64,000 bases of DNA from Neobacillus sp. CF12 (GTDB taxonomy: Bacteria; Bacillota; Bacilli; Bacillales; Cytobacillaceae). Made by a program: the position numbers and the translations under genes. The stretch spans positions 4,933,501 to 4,997,500 of the forward strand of contig NZ_JAUCEU010000007.1 in the NCBI RefSeq assembly GCF_030348765.1, written 5' to 3'. Below are positions 45,397 through 53,267 of the stretch, piece after piece; position 1 is the stretch's first letter; every line of letters starts with the position of its first letter. The notes under the pieces were generated by a model. That model searched no databases. It had not been told where the DNA came from and was given only the letters and a program-made list of their open reading frames with translations.

Positions 45397-45713
45397 TTTT
45401 ACCTCCCCCGTACATGTAAATCGTACTTATAAACTTATGTATTATTCTCACCATTGATTGACAATGGACATTAGGACAGGTTCCATGTCCAATGGTCTTC
45501 ATCAGACTAACTTTCACTATTCCCTTTACAAGCCTTATTCTCAATTGTAAGGCCTGTTCTAAAAAATTGGTACGACGATCTTTTATTTATATCGTCATTG
45601 TAAAAAATTAATCTTCACTTTTTCTTTATTCTTAATGCAGGTTCTAATCTAATAGGAAAACATAACAAATTTCTTGATTTCTCCCTTCATATTTTGGTTT
45701 CGAGCTCAGACTT
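45397..45713. other. Intergenic region with two inverted repeats
   Basis: No coding potential was seen. It contains the repeat TGGACAT (45465-45471) / ATGTCCA (45485-45491) and ACAAGCCTTA (45528-45537) / TAAGGCCTGT (45548-45557, one mismatch). The first could be an operator for the divergent AraC gene; the second could be a weak terminator-like hairpin. Both are unproven. Confidence 0.4.
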
Positions 45714-45742
45714 TTGACATAAACATGATACATATTTATAGT
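45714..45742 (+). promoter_or_regulatory. bdbD: SigA promoter of the bdbD-bdbC operon
   Basis: A perfect -35 TTGACA at 45714-45719 is separated by 17 bases from TATAGT (45737-45742, five of six). It predicts a leader of about 80 bases before the AAGGAG ribosome binding site at 45819. Confidence 0.75.
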
Positions 45743-45831
45743 TAATAACATATCATTTAACAATTAGGTGAATAGAATTACTAGAATTAAATAGTTGAAA
45801 ATAACAATACAAAAAAATAAGGAGATTGATT

Positions 45832-46548
45832 ATGGCACAGCGGAAAAAAAGTACTAAAAAAGGAACGAAACCATCATCATCATCAAAATTTGTTTTTTGG
45901 ATCATTGGATTGATTGCTATAAGCATTGTTGGATTTATCTTTCTCGCAAATAATGATAAATCAGATGATACAGCTAAAGAAGACATTGATTATGCAAATC
46001 AACCCTTTCTAGGTGAGGAATCGGCACCTGTTTCAATTGTAGAATTTGGTGATTACAAGTGCCCGAATTGTAAAAACTTTGCAGACAATGTTGTTCCGTT
46101 AGTTGTAAAAGAATTTGTTGATACTGGAAAAGCTAAATTCTACTATTTCCATTACCCATTTATTAATGTCGATTCAAAACGAACAGCAAAATTTTCAGAA
46201 GCAGTGTATGCTCAACTAGGAAACGATAAATTTTGGGAGTTTCATGAACTTATTTATGATAAGCAGCCCGAAGATATTCGCTATGAAAAAATCGATGTTT
46301 TTACGGAAGAATTTTTAACAGAAACCCTTGAGGAGATAGCTAGTGAGGAAGAGGTTAAAAAGGTAGTTGATTACTTTGATACGAAAGAACCAGAGGACGC
46401 ATGGAAAAGTGATGAAGATCTTGCAAATGAACTAGGAGTCTCTGGAACACCTACTATTTTTGTTAATGGTAAACGTTTCGATGGAGAAACGATGGATGAC
46501 TTAAATAAATTGGTAGAGGATGCGGCAAAGGAGAAAGGCAATGAATAA
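45832..46548 (+). CDS. bdbD: BdbD-like thiol-disulfide oxidoreductase (DsbA family)
   Basis: A 238-residue membrane-anchored thioredoxin-fold oxidase. A basic and Ser-rich N-terminus is followed by one membrane helix (about 20-39), then the extracytoplasmic domain with the redox motif C77-P-N-C80 and the cis-Pro loop GTPTIF. It introduces disulfides in exported proteins and is re-oxidised by BdbC, the product of the next gene. The ATG at 45832 has AAGGAG 7 bases before it; the TTG at 45826 is too close. It overlaps bdbC by 8 bases. The Asp/Glu-rich helical domain is normal for Bacillus BdbD. Confidence 0.92.
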   Translation: MAQRKKSTKKGTKPSSSSKFVFWIIGLIAISIVGFIFLANNDKSDDTAKEDIDYANQPFLGEESAPVSIVEFGDYKCPNCKNFADNVVPLVVKEFVDTGKAKFYYFHYPFINVDSKRTAKFSEAVYAQLGNDKFWEFHELIYDKQPEDIRYEKIDVFTEEFLTETLEEIASEEEVKKVVDYFDTKEPEDAWKSDEDLANELGVSGTPTIFVNGKRFDGETMDDLNKLVEDAAKEKGNE

Positions 46549-46948
46549 AGCTTTACTTCTTGCCTGGGTTGCGGCTCTTATTGCAACGATAGGGAGTTTG
46601 TATTTTAGTGAAGTTCTCCTTTATATTCCTTGTACGCTATGTTGGTATCAACGGATTTTTATGTATCCTTTAGCGATCTTATTGGGGATCGCTTTTTACC
46701 GCAATGATAATGCCATTGTGAAATACATGTTACCGTTGTCCATTATCGGAATGCTAATTTCCGGTTACCATACTGCCTTGCAAAAGATTCCATATTTGCA
46801 GCAGTTTGAAATGTGTAAAAGCGGTGTGCCTTGTTCGAAAGACTATATTAATTGGCTTGGATTTATTACCATTCCAATTTTGGCGTTTACTGCCTTCACA
46901 ATTATTACCGTCTGTTTAGTATTTATTGCACGTAGAAAAAGAGACTAG
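46541..46948 (+). CDS. bdbC: BdbC-like disulfide oxidoreductase (DsbB family)
   Basis: A 135-residue protein with four membrane segments. The two redox Cys pairs are C31/C34 (CTLCWYQR) and C92/C98 (MCKSGVPC), matching DsbB-type quinone-linked oxidases that keep BdbD oxidised. It starts with ATG overlapping the end of bdbD, with AAAGGAGAAAGG before it. It ends at a terminator. Confidence 0.95.
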   Translation: MNKALLLAWVAALIATIGSLYFSEVLLYIPCTLCWYQRIFMYPLAILLGIAFYRNDNAIVKYMLPLSIIGMLISGYHTALQKIPYLQQFEMCKSGVPCSKDYINWLGFITIPILAFTAFTIITVCLVFIARRKRD

Positions 46949-46964
46949 TGATAGTCTCTTTTTT
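46936..46964 (+). terminator. Bidirectional rho-independent terminator
   Basis: AAAAAGAGACTA (46936-46947) and TAGTCTCTTTTTT (46952-46964) form a tight hairpin with a 4-base loop and flanking A and T runs. It overlaps the bdbC stop codon and also faces the convergent Dps gene. Confidence 0.9.
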
Positions 46965-46982
46965 AGATTGATTTAGTTGGTA

Positions 46983-47429
46983 TTAGATTGATTTACCAAG
47001 AAAGGCTGTTAGCATCCAAACATGTTTTTCGAGTCCGGAATGAATAGCGAGAAGCATATCACCTGTTGTTTCATCATTCTTTTCTCCAGCGAAACTCATT
47101 CCTTCTTTTAATTCACCAATGATAATAGAGAAATCATTGATAATGGTTTGAACCATTTCCTCAGCACTTTCATTGCCCTCTGCTTCTTTTATAGAAGAAA
47201 GTTCAAGACATTCTTTCATTGTTGCTACTGGATTTCCACCAATTGCTAATAATCGTTCTGCTAACTCATCAACATGCAGCCCAGCTTCGTTGTAGAACTC
47301 CTCAAATTTTGCATGTAAGGTGAAAAATTGACTGCCTTTCACATACCAATGATAGTTATGTAACTTAATATACAATACAGACCAGTTTGCAATTTGTTTG
47401 TTAAGTACGCTGACTAACTGATTTTCCAT
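46983..47429 (-). CDS. Dps-family ferritin-like DNA-binding protein
   Basis: A 148-residue Dps/miniferritin. The ferroxidase ligands are visible: His27 (HNYHW), His39 (FFTLHAKF), Asp54 and Glu58 (HVDELAERL). These assemble in dodecamers that oxidise and store iron and protect DNA. ATG 47429 (MENQ) has GGAGGG 7 bases upstream; the open frame extends 6 codons further back to an ATG in front of that ribosome binding site. It is monocistronic and convergent to bdbC. No clear PerR or SigB site was recognised upstream. Confidence 0.93.
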   Translation of the reverse strand: MENQLVSVLNKQIANWSVLYIKLHNYHWYVKGSQFFTLHAKFEEFYNEAGLHVDELAERLLAIGGNPVATMKECLELSSIKEAEGNESAEEMVQTIINDFSIIIGELKEGMSFAGEKNDETTGDMLLAIHSGLEKHVWMLTAFLGKSI

Positions 47430-47787
47430 TTGTAAACCCTCCATCATTTTGTCTTCTATTATATTATTACCAAAGAATTGAGATGAATCCTGTACAAAAT
47501 TGAGGGATATTTTGTCAATTTAGTGAAGAATGTCGTTGTTACAGTGAGATTTCATGAAACAATGGTGCAATAGAATGTAATATTATCACCTTAATTATCC
47601 ACTTATGGATAAAGTTTGGAATATATTTTCTAATGGTTGGTTCTTCCAAATGATAGACAAATGCTTTTATAGTGGGCGATATTTTTACTAGATTGCCTAT
47701 GGAATTTATTGGTTAATGAATAAGTATGTTACAACTGATAGCCTTATTAGTAGAGAACACAACGAGACTATTAGGAGGTAACAAAAC
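47430..47787. other. Intergenic region between Dps and the wall hydrolase gene
   Basis: A 358-base AT-rich stretch holding the divergent control regions of both neighbours. A TTGACA-like box on the minus strand (TGTCAA at 47513-47518) may belong to the Dps promoter, but its -10 is poor. No promoter could be called for the hydrolase gene. No ORF, repeat or RNA gene was recognised. Confidence 0.4.
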
Positions 47788-48381
47788 ATGAATAAATTTA
47801 AAAAGCTTTTAATTGCGACAGGATTAATGTTATCGATGTCAGCATTTACTGGTGTTGCTAAGTCTGAAGCAGCAACCACTCACAAAATTCAGTACGGAGA
47901 GACATACTGGAAAATAGCCAAGGGATTTGGTATACCTATTAATAGTGTAATGAGTGCAAACAATAGTAAGCCGCTAATCGCTGGTCAAAATATGATTCTG
48001 CCAAACTCTCCAATTTCAGCAGCAGATGAAGAGTTAATGGCAAGATTAGTTCGTGCGGAAGCAGTTGGTGAGCCATATGCTGGGAAGGTAGCTGTTGCAA
48101 CTGTTATTCTTAACCGAGTGAAAAGCCCAAACTTTCCGAACACCGTCCGTGGAGTAATTTATCAAATTTCAAATGGACATTATGCATTTACACCAGTTGC
48201 TAATGGCCAAATCAATCAGCCAGCTGACGCAGAGTCGAAAAGAGCGGTTAACGAAGCCATCGCTTTGATGGGTAAAGGAAATGGTTCATTATTTTTCTAC
48301 AATCCAAAAACAGCTTCAAGCCAATGGATCTTTTCTCGTGAAGTAACCGTAACAATCGGAAACCATCGTTTTGCTAAATAA
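47788..48381 (+). CDS. LysM-containing SleB/CwlJ-type cell-wall hydrolase
   Basis: A 197-residue exported protein. A signal peptide (about 1-29, ending SEAA) is followed by one LysM domain (about 31-73, HKIQYGETYWKIAKGFGI), which binds peptidoglycan, and a hydrolase_2 domain (about 80-197) with ARLVRAEAVGEPYAGKVAVA in pattern (key Glu in RAEA). These are lytic transglycosylase-like enzymes of spore germination and wall turnover. It is short compared with SleB (about 300). It starts after TAGGAGG. It is followed by a bidirectional terminator. Confidence 0.9.
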   Translation: MNKFKKLLIATGLMLSMSAFTGVAKSEAATTHKIQYGETYWKIAKGFGIPINSVMSANNSKPLIAGQNMILPNSPISAADEELMARLVRAEAVGEPYAGKVAVATVILNRVKSPNFPNTVRGVIYQISNGHYAFTPVANGQINQPADAESKRAVNEAIALMGKGNGSLFFYNPKTASSQWIFSREVTVTIGNHRFAK

Positions 48382-48396
48382 AACACTTCTTATACA

Positions 48397-48436
48397 AAAA
48401 GCAGTGGACACTGGATATAGTGTACCACTGCTTTTA
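48397..48436 (+). terminator. Bidirectional rho-independent terminator
   Basis: AAAAGCAGTGG (48397-48407) pairs with CCACTGCTTTT (48425-48435) around a 17-base loop with some inner pairing. It separates the convergent hydrolase and agmatinase genes. Confidence 0.88.
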
Positions 48437-48453
48437 TGTATTTATTTATGTGC

Positions 48454-49383
48454 CTATTTTATTTTTAGTGCAACGAGGCTGGCAAAATCATGAATAATAG
48501 TTGCTGCGAGTAAGGAAGTAATCTGGGTTGGGTCGTATGGCGGTAAAACCTCAACTAAATCAAAACCAATAAAATTAAAATCGGTTAGGGAACGAATGAT
48601 TTGTAAGGTTTCAAAGCTATTTAATCCACCTACTTCAAGCGTCCCTGTTCCAGGTGCGCAGGATGGATCAACAAAATCAATATCAAAACTTAGAAAACAA
48701 GGTGTATCTCCGATTTTTTCCTTCATTTCTTTTACAACGTTTTCAAATCCACGTTCTTTTAATTCAGGTGTTGTTATCACATGATATCCTAAATCACTAC
48801 TTGAATCGATATCTCCAGGATGATTAAGTGTTCCGCGAATACCAACCTGAAAAACCTTGTCGGGAATCAATAAATTTTCCTCATATGCACGGATGAATGG
48901 TGAGCCATGCCAATATTTTTCTTCATAATAGGTATCCCATGTATCTGTATGAGAATCAAAATGAATTAACGCTACAGGACCATGAATTTTGGCTGCTGCT
49001 CTAAGATTTGCTAATGTAACAGAATGATCGCCGCCTAGTCCAATTGGGATAATCCCCTTTTCCATTAACTCCATCACTGCTTTTTCCATTACCTCATAAC
49101 TTCGATGAATATTATGTGGAATAACTGAAACGTCACCAATATCAATCGCGTTGCATGCATCAAATGGATACACCTTATGAATCGGATGGTAGGGGAATAA
49201 CGTCATGGAAGCCTGACGTATTGCTTGTGGTGCAAAGCGGGCCCCTACTCGGAATGAAGCTGCTGTATCAAACGGCAAGCCGACAATCGCTAATTTAGCA
49301 TTTTCTCTGTTTGATGGTAACCTCATAAAGGTCCCTGTTGTACAAAACTCTGGTTTAACATCCGGTGTTAAAGGATATTGCAT
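48454..49383 (-). CDS. Agmatinase/ureohydrolase family protein
   Basis: A 309-residue arginase-superfamily enzyme. The binuclear Mn motifs are GGDHS, DSHTD and SFDIDFVDP. Members hydrolyse agmatine to putrescine and urea, 4-guanidinobutyrate to GABA and urea, or related compounds. ATG 49383 is the likely start (AGGGG upstream); the open frame runs back to an ATG at 49398. Upstream on the minus strand is a perfect sigma-54 promoter, and the divergent gene encodes a PuuP-like permease. It is the entry enzyme of the amine island, and either product enters the downstream pathway. Confidence 0.88.
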   Translation of the reverse strand: MQYPLTPDVKPEFCTTGTFMRLPSNRENAKLAIVGLPFDTAASFRVGARFAPQAIRQASMTLFPYHPIHKVYPFDACNAIDIGDVSVIPHNIHRSYEVMEKAVMELMEKGIIPIGLGGDHSVTLANLRAAAKIHGPVALIHFDSHTDTWDTYYEEKYWHGSPFIRAYEENLLIPDKVFQVGIRGTLNHPGDIDSSSDLGYHVITTPELKERGFENVVKEMKEKIGDTPCFLSFDIDFVDPSCAPGTGTLEVGGLNSFETLQIIRSLTDFNFIGFDLVEVLPPYDPTQITSLLAATIIHDFASLVALKIK

Positions 49384-49420
49384 CGATTTTCCCCTCATTT
49401 CCTATTTTACTATTTATTAA

Positions 49421-49436
49421 TGCAATTTTTGTGCCA
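49421..49436 (-). promoter_or_regulatory. Sigma-54 -24/-12 promoter of the agmatinase gene
   Basis: On the minus strand the sequence is TGGCACAAAAATTGCA, a full match to TGGCACRNNNNTTGCW. It lies 38 bases before the ATG, giving a leader of about 25 bases. The UAS palindrome is 60 bases upstream. Confidence 0.85.
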
Positions 49437-49496
49437 GAATCGAAGTCCTCATAGGCCAATTCCTTCGTGACAGTCGCTATTTAATATGGAATAATG

Positions 49497-49512
49497 TATG
49501 CACAGATGAATA
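49497..49512. promoter_or_regulatory. Candidate activator site TATGCA-N4-TGAATA (shared by two divergent promoters)
   Basis: TATGCACAGATGAATA. It lies 60 bases upstream of the agmatinase -24 box and 88 bases upstream of the permease -24 box. The same 16-bp palindrome lies upstream of the other sigma-54 promoters. A possible degenerate copy (TATTTAATATGGAATA) begins at 49478. Confidence 0.65.
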
Positions 49513-49600
49513 ATTCTCAAAATTCAAAACCTTCTATCACTTAATCCCTTATAACTAAATATACGGATAAACACAACGGTATTTTATTAAAAGCAAAATT

Positions 49601-49616
49601 TGGCATATAAATTGCA
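49601..49616 (+). promoter_or_regulatory. Sigma-54 -24/-12 promoter of the PuuP-like permease gene
   Basis: TGGCATATAAATTGCA matches TGGCACRNNNNTTGCW at 15 of 16 positions with correct GG-to-GC spacing. Transcription would begin near 49627, giving a leader of about 100 bases that holds a cre box. Confidence 0.8.
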
Positions 49617-49692
49617 TGAATACATAGTGAAATTAGAAATTAAATGGAGGGGGAATAAAAAATTAATTGTAGACAAAGGGGTAACATCAGAA

Positions 49693-49706
49693 TGAAAACG
49701 CTTTAA
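49693..49706 (+). promoter_or_regulatory. cre site in the permease leader
   Basis: TGAAAACGCTTTAA matches TGWAANCGNTNWCA at 13 of 14. It lies about 66 bases downstream of the predicted sigma-54 start and just before the GAGGGGG ribosome binding site, a position where CcpA would act as a roadblock. Confidence 0.65.
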
Positions 49707-49726
49707 TTTAAGAGGGGGAATGATAT

Positions 49727-51073
49727 GTGGAAAATGGCGTAAAGTTGAAAAGATCGTTAAAGTTATGGCAGGTTGTCATAATGGGATTAGCTTATATGAC
49801 ACCCATGGTAGTATTTGATACATTTGGAATTGTATCTGGTGAAACAAATGGGCATGTACCTGCCGCTTACGTTATTGCCTTGGTTGGCATGCTTTTCACT
49901 GCTGTAAGTTACGGGAAGTTGGTACGGGTTTTTCCTCAGGCTGGATCAGCCTATACCTATACGCAAAAAGCGATGAACCGGCATCTCGGTTTTCTCGTTG
50001 GATGGTCATCGTTACTCGATTATTTATTTTTGCCAATGGTAAATGCGTTGTTAACCAAACTTTACTTAAATGCTTTGTTTCCGTCTGTTCCAGATTTTAT
50101 TTGGGTATTAGTATTTGTTGGAATTGTAACCCTTCTGAATTTACGAAGCGTCAATGTTCTGGCAAACTTCAATACACTTTTTGTTCTTGTGCAGATATTA
50201 ATCATGGTTGTCTTCATCATCCTAGTTATTAAAGGGCTTAATGCAGGAGAAGGGACGGGAACTGTTTTTAGCATGCAGCCATTTTTTGTTGAGGGTATGA
50301 ACATCCCAATCCTGATAACAGGAGCGACAATACTCTGCTTTTCATTCCTTGGTTTTGATGCTGTTACGACATTGTCGGAAGAAACGCCTAATCCAGAAAA
50401 AACAATTCCAAAAGCAATTCTCCTTACAGCTTTATGGGGAGGAGTAATCTTTATCACAACCTCATTTTTTATCCAATCATTTTTTCCAGATAATTCGAGG
50501 TTCATTGATTCAGAGGCAGCTTTACCTGAAATTGCCCTTTATGTTGGCGGGAAACTGTTTCAGTCGATTTTCTTATGTACAACCTTTGTGAATACACTTG
50601 CATCTGGACTTGCCTCTCACGCAAGTGTTTCCCGTCTTTTGTATGTTATGGGGCGCGATAAAGTATTCCCAGAAAAATGGTTTGGTTACGTACATCCAAA
50701 ATGGAGAACACCTGCAATAAATGTTTTAATCGTTGGAGTGATATCATTATCCGCCTGGTTCTTTGATTTAGTTACAGCCACTTCACTTATTAATTTCGGA
50801 GCATTAATGGCCTTTACGTTTGTCAATCTTTCGGTGATTAGTCATTTTGCTGTCCGTGAAAAAATGCACCGCACTCCAAAGGGATTTTTTGATTACGTTA
50901 TCATGCCATTAATTGGAGCCGGATTAGTTGGAGTCCTTTGGATCAATCTTGAGATAAGTTCTTTAGTCATGGGTGGAGGATGGTTCCTCATCGGACTTGC
51001 CTATCTAGCATTTCTAACAAAAGCCTTCAGAGTAGCACCTCCTCAATATAAAGCTGAGGAAGCAGAAATATAA
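49727..51073 (+). CDS. APC-superfamily permease, PuuP-like (amine/amino acid importer)
   Basis: A 448-residue transporter with about 12 membrane segments. The N-terminus [19 protein letters not shown] closely resembles putrescine importers of the PuuP type, followed by [14 protein letters not shown] and [12 protein letters not shown], typical APC motifs. It probably takes up putrescine, agmatine or a related amine with a proton. The start is GTG 49727, 8 bases after GAGGGGG. It is driven by a sigma-54 promoter with a cre box in the leader, and divergent to the ureohydrolase gene. It is monocistronic (a terminator follows). Confidence 0.85.
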   Translation: MENGVKLKRSLKLWQVVIMGLAYMTPMVVFDTFGIVSGETNGHVPAAYVIALVGMLFTAVSYGKLVRVFPQAGSAYTYTQKAMNRHLGFLVGWSSLLDYLFLPMVNALLTKLYLNALFPSVPDFIWVLVFVGIVTLLNLRSVNVLANFNTLFVLVQILIMVVFIILVIKGLNAGEGTGTVFSMQPFFVEGMNIPILITGATILCFSFLGFDAVTTLSEETPNPEKTIPKAILLTALWGGVIFITTSFFIQSFFPDNSRFIDSEAALPEIALYVGGKLFQSIFLCTTFVNTLASGLASHASVSRLLYVMGRDKVFPEKWFGYVHPKWRTPAINVLIVGVISLSAWFFDLVTATSLINFGALMAFTFVNLSVISHFAVREKMHRTPKGFFDYVIMPLIGAGLVGVLWINLEISSLVMGGGWFLIGLAYLAFLTKAFRVAPPQYKAEEAEI

Positions 51074-51087
51074 TTGGATTGAATCTT

Positions 51088-51121
51088 ACGCATTCCCCGA
51101 AGTGGGAATGCGTATTTTTTT
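51088..51121 (+). terminator. Rho-independent terminator after the permease gene
   Basis: ACGCATTCCC (51088-51097) and GGGAATGCGT (51104-51113) are perfect arms with a 6-base loop, followed by ATTTTTTT. Confidence 0.92.
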
Positions 51122-51134
51122 CACTTTTAAAATA

Positions 51135-51150
51135 TATGCAGTTTTGAATA
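51135..51150. promoter_or_regulatory. Candidate activator site TATGCA-N4-TGAATA upstream of the GDH gene
   Basis: TATGCAGTTTTGAATA, ending 82 bases before the -24 box. It is the same palindrome as at 49497 and 55485, with a different N4 spacer. Confidence 0.65.
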
Positions 51151-51232
51151 AAACAGTCATTTTTTCATAATATCCATTCTATTGCACTCTAAAAAATTAA
51201 TAAAACTTTGGTAATTATGGCATTTCTTCATA

Positions 51233-51248
51233 TGGCACGGAACTTGCT
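51233..51248 (+). promoter_or_regulatory. Sigma-54 -24/-12 promoter of the GDH operon
   Basis: TGGCACGGAACTTGCT matches TGGCACRNNNNTTGCW at every position. The predicted start near 51260 gives a leader of about 25 bases. In B. subtilis rocG (catabolic GDH) is likewise SigL-dependent. Confidence 0.88.
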
Positions 51249-51284
51249 AATTAGATTAATAACAATAAAAAATGAGGTGTTAAG

Positions 51285-52574
51285 ATGGCTAACGAATCTT
51301 TAGTTTTGCAAAAGAATGAGGTTGTAAAGGAAAAGGATAATTCACTTATTGAGTTTCAGGAGATTCTTAAGGAAGCTGTTGACATACTGAACTATCCTCC
51401 TCAAGTCTTCGAATTCTTAAAAAAGCCAATGAGATTTTTGGAAGTGAGTATTCCTATTCGCATGGATAATGGGCAAACAGAGATTTTCCAAGGATACCGG
51501 GCACAGCATAATGACGCTTCAGGACCGACTAAGGGCGGTATCCGCTTCCATCCAGATGTTACACCAGAAGAGGTAAAAGCGTTGGCTGGCTGGATGAGTT
51601 TAAAATGCGGTATCACGGACCTTCCATATGGTGGGGCAAAAGGCGGGATTGTCTGTGACCCGCGGAAAATGAGTTTGGATGAGCTTGAGCGATTAAGCAG
51701 GGGGTATGTTAGAGCAGTCAGCCAAATGGTCGGACCGACGAAGGATATTCCTGCACCTGATATGTATACCAATTCGCAAATAATGGCATGGATGCTCGAT
51801 GAGTATGACCATATTCGTGAATTTGATTCGCCAGGTTTTATTACCGGGAAACCGATTGCTTTAGGGGGATCTAAAGGCAGGGAAACAGCTACTTCAAAAG
51901 GCGTTTTATATACGCTTCAAATGGTATGCGAATTGAAGGAGATTCCTTTAAGGGATATGCGGATCATTATTCAAGGCTTTGGAAATGTAGGCAGTTACTT
52001 GGCTCAGTATTTATATGATCTCGGGGCTAAGGTAATTGGAATAGGGGATGCACTTGGTGGTTTATATGACGAGAATGGCTTGGATATCCCCTATCTTCTA
52101 GAACACAAAGACTCGTTTGGGATCATTACCAGCCGATTTAATAACAGTATAACAAATCAGGAATTGTTGGAAAAAGCATGTGATGTCCTGATTCCTGCGG
52201 CCATTTCAGGTGTAATCAACAAACAAAATGCCAGCAGGATTAATTGCAATATTGTGATTGAAGCAGCTAATGGACCTACCACTAAAGAGGCTCTGAAAAT
52301 TTTGGATGAACGCGAAATTCTTGTTGTCCCTGATATTCTTGCAAATTCTGGTGGTGTCATTGTTTCCTATTTTGAGTGGTGCCAAAACAACCAAGGCTAT
52401 TATTGGACTGAGGAAACGGTGGAGACTCGATTAAAGGAAAAAATAACTGACAGTTTCAAGAATGTGTATAAAACCGCTAAAAAGTATGGAGTGAATATGA
52501 AAATTGCTGCTTATATTGAGGGAATTAAAAAACTGGCAGAAACCTCAAGGCTAAGAGGCTGGTTGAAATATTAA
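51285..52574 (+). CDS. NAD-type glutamate dehydrogenase (RocG/GudB-like)
   Basis: A 429-residue Glu/Leu/Phe/Val dehydrogenase. It has GGIRFHPDVT, PYGGAKGG with the catalytic Lys, APDMYTNSQIMAW with the catalytic Asp, and the NAD domain loop IIQGFGNVGSYLAQ. Length and sequence match Bacillus RocG/GudB. It converts glutamate to 2-oxoglutarate and ammonia, regenerating the amino acceptor needed by the two aminotransferases downstream. GAGGTG precedes the ATG. Its sigma-54 promoter and candidate UAS mark it as part of the same regulon. Two small genes follow in the same transcript. Confidence 0.93.
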   Translation: MANESLVLQKNEVVKEKDNSLIEFQEILKEAVDILNYPPQVFEFLKKPMRFLEVSIPIRMDNGQTEIFQGYRAQHNDASGPTKGGIRFHPDVTPEEVKALAGWMSLKCGITDLPYGGAKGGIVCDPRKMSLDELERLSRGYVRAVSQMVGPTKDIPAPDMYTNSQIMAWMLDEYDHIREFDSPGFITGKPIALGGSKGRETATSKGVLYTLQMVCELKEIPLRDMRIIIQGFGNVGSYLAQYLYDLGAKVIGIGDALGGLYDENGLDIPYLLEHKDSFGIITSRFNNSITNQELLEKACDVLIPAAISGVINKQNASRINCNIVIEAANGPTTKEALKILDEREILVVPDILANSGGVIVSYFEWCQNNQGYYWTEETVETRLKEKITDSFKNVYKTAKKYGVNMKIAAYIEGIKKLAETSRLRGWLKY

Positions 52575-52602
52575 AATACGCGATGAAAAGGAGGCGGATA
52601 AA

Positions 52603-52893
52603 ATGAAGCTTGATATTCTGTCTGAACAAAAAGATCAACAACTTTTGCATTACTTTTGTCTCATTTCAAATAATCACCGCTACGATTTGGCTATTGGTTA
52701 CTCGAATCATTTTTATGGCAAAGCAATGGTCACTTCCATGCAAACAGGAAATATGGTTTTACTCTGCCAAGAGGACACCTATGCTCCTCAGTATTGGGCT
52801 AATCGTCTTGGAATAGAAGAAGAGGATATTACAGAATTTCAAGACTTTTTTTGCCTTGTTTTACAATCAGGACCCTTTCAAGAACAATATTAA
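52603..52893 (+). CDS. Small protein resembling DUF3055 (SAV0927-like)
   Basis: A 96-residue acidic protein with RYDLAIGYSNHFYGKAMVTSMQTG, reminiscent of the DUF3055 family of Firmicutes (compare the RFDFAIIYSxxFYGKAL-type pattern I recall); the match is from memory. No signal or membrane segment is seen. It follows the GDH gene by 28 bases with a strong AAAAGGAGG ribosome binding site and precedes the lipoyl-like gene. The function is unknown; co-transcription with GDH suggests a role in the same amine or glutamate pathway. Confidence 0.65.
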   Translation: MKLDILSEQKDQQLLHYFCLISNNHRYDLAIGYSNHFYGKAMVTSMQTGNMVLLCQEDTYAPQYWANRLGIEEEDITEFQDFFCLVLQSGPFQEQY

Positions 52894-52915
52894 CACCAAA
52901 CTAGGAGGTGATAGG

Positions 52916-53164
52916 ATGTATTTTGGAGTGGTACTTAGTCCATGCCATGGGGTTGTTGAAAAAGTTTCAATCCAAAGTGAAACACGGATATATGAATGGG
53001 AACCATTATTTCAAATTAAAACGGCTGAAGGTAAGGTTCATATGATTCAAACAGGTTTAAGCGGTGAAGTAGAATCACTTGAGGTCCAAGAAGGGGATTA
53101 CGTAATTCCCGGCATGGTCCTTGCCTTTATCAGAGAAGATTTATTTGTAACGGGTAGTGATTAG
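52916..53164 (+). CDS. Small biotinyl/lipoyl-like domain protein without the attachment lysine
   Basis: An 82-residue protein with the two-fold repeated pattern of a barrel-sandwich hybrid: SPCHGVVEKVSI in the first half and GLSGEVESLEVQEGDYVIPGMVLAFI in the second (key residues G-V---V--GD-V--G--L). At the hairpin where biotin or lipoyl domains carry Lys, no ExMK or DK motif is seen (VHMIQTG), so it is probably not modified. It starts after a strong AGGAGGTGATAGG, 23 bases after the preceding gene. The function is unknown. Confidence 0.65.
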   Translation: MYFGVVLSPCHGVVEKVSIQSETRIYEWEPLFQIKTAEGKVHMIQTGLSGEVESLEVQEGDYVIPGMVLAFIREDLFVTGSD

Positions 53165-53170
53165 ATACTA

Positions 53171-53204
53171 GAAAAAGAAGATGGACCTCTCATCTTCTTT
53201 TTTC
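53171..53204 (+). terminator. Rho-independent terminator of the GDH operon
   Basis: GAAAAAGAAGATG (53171-53183) and CATCTTCTTTTTTC (53191-53204) form a hairpin with a 7-base loop and built-in T run, before the activator gene. Confidence 0.85.
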
Positions 53205-53267
53205 TATTTAAAAAATTCGAAATAAAGTGATAATATTAGAGTGATATGGATAAGGGGGGATTAAAAG

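Noticed and set aside
48884..48899. TATGCACGGATGAATG, similar to the candidate UAS
   Set aside because: It lies inside the agmatinase coding sequence, has a mismatch in the right half and is explained by codons; treated as a chance match.
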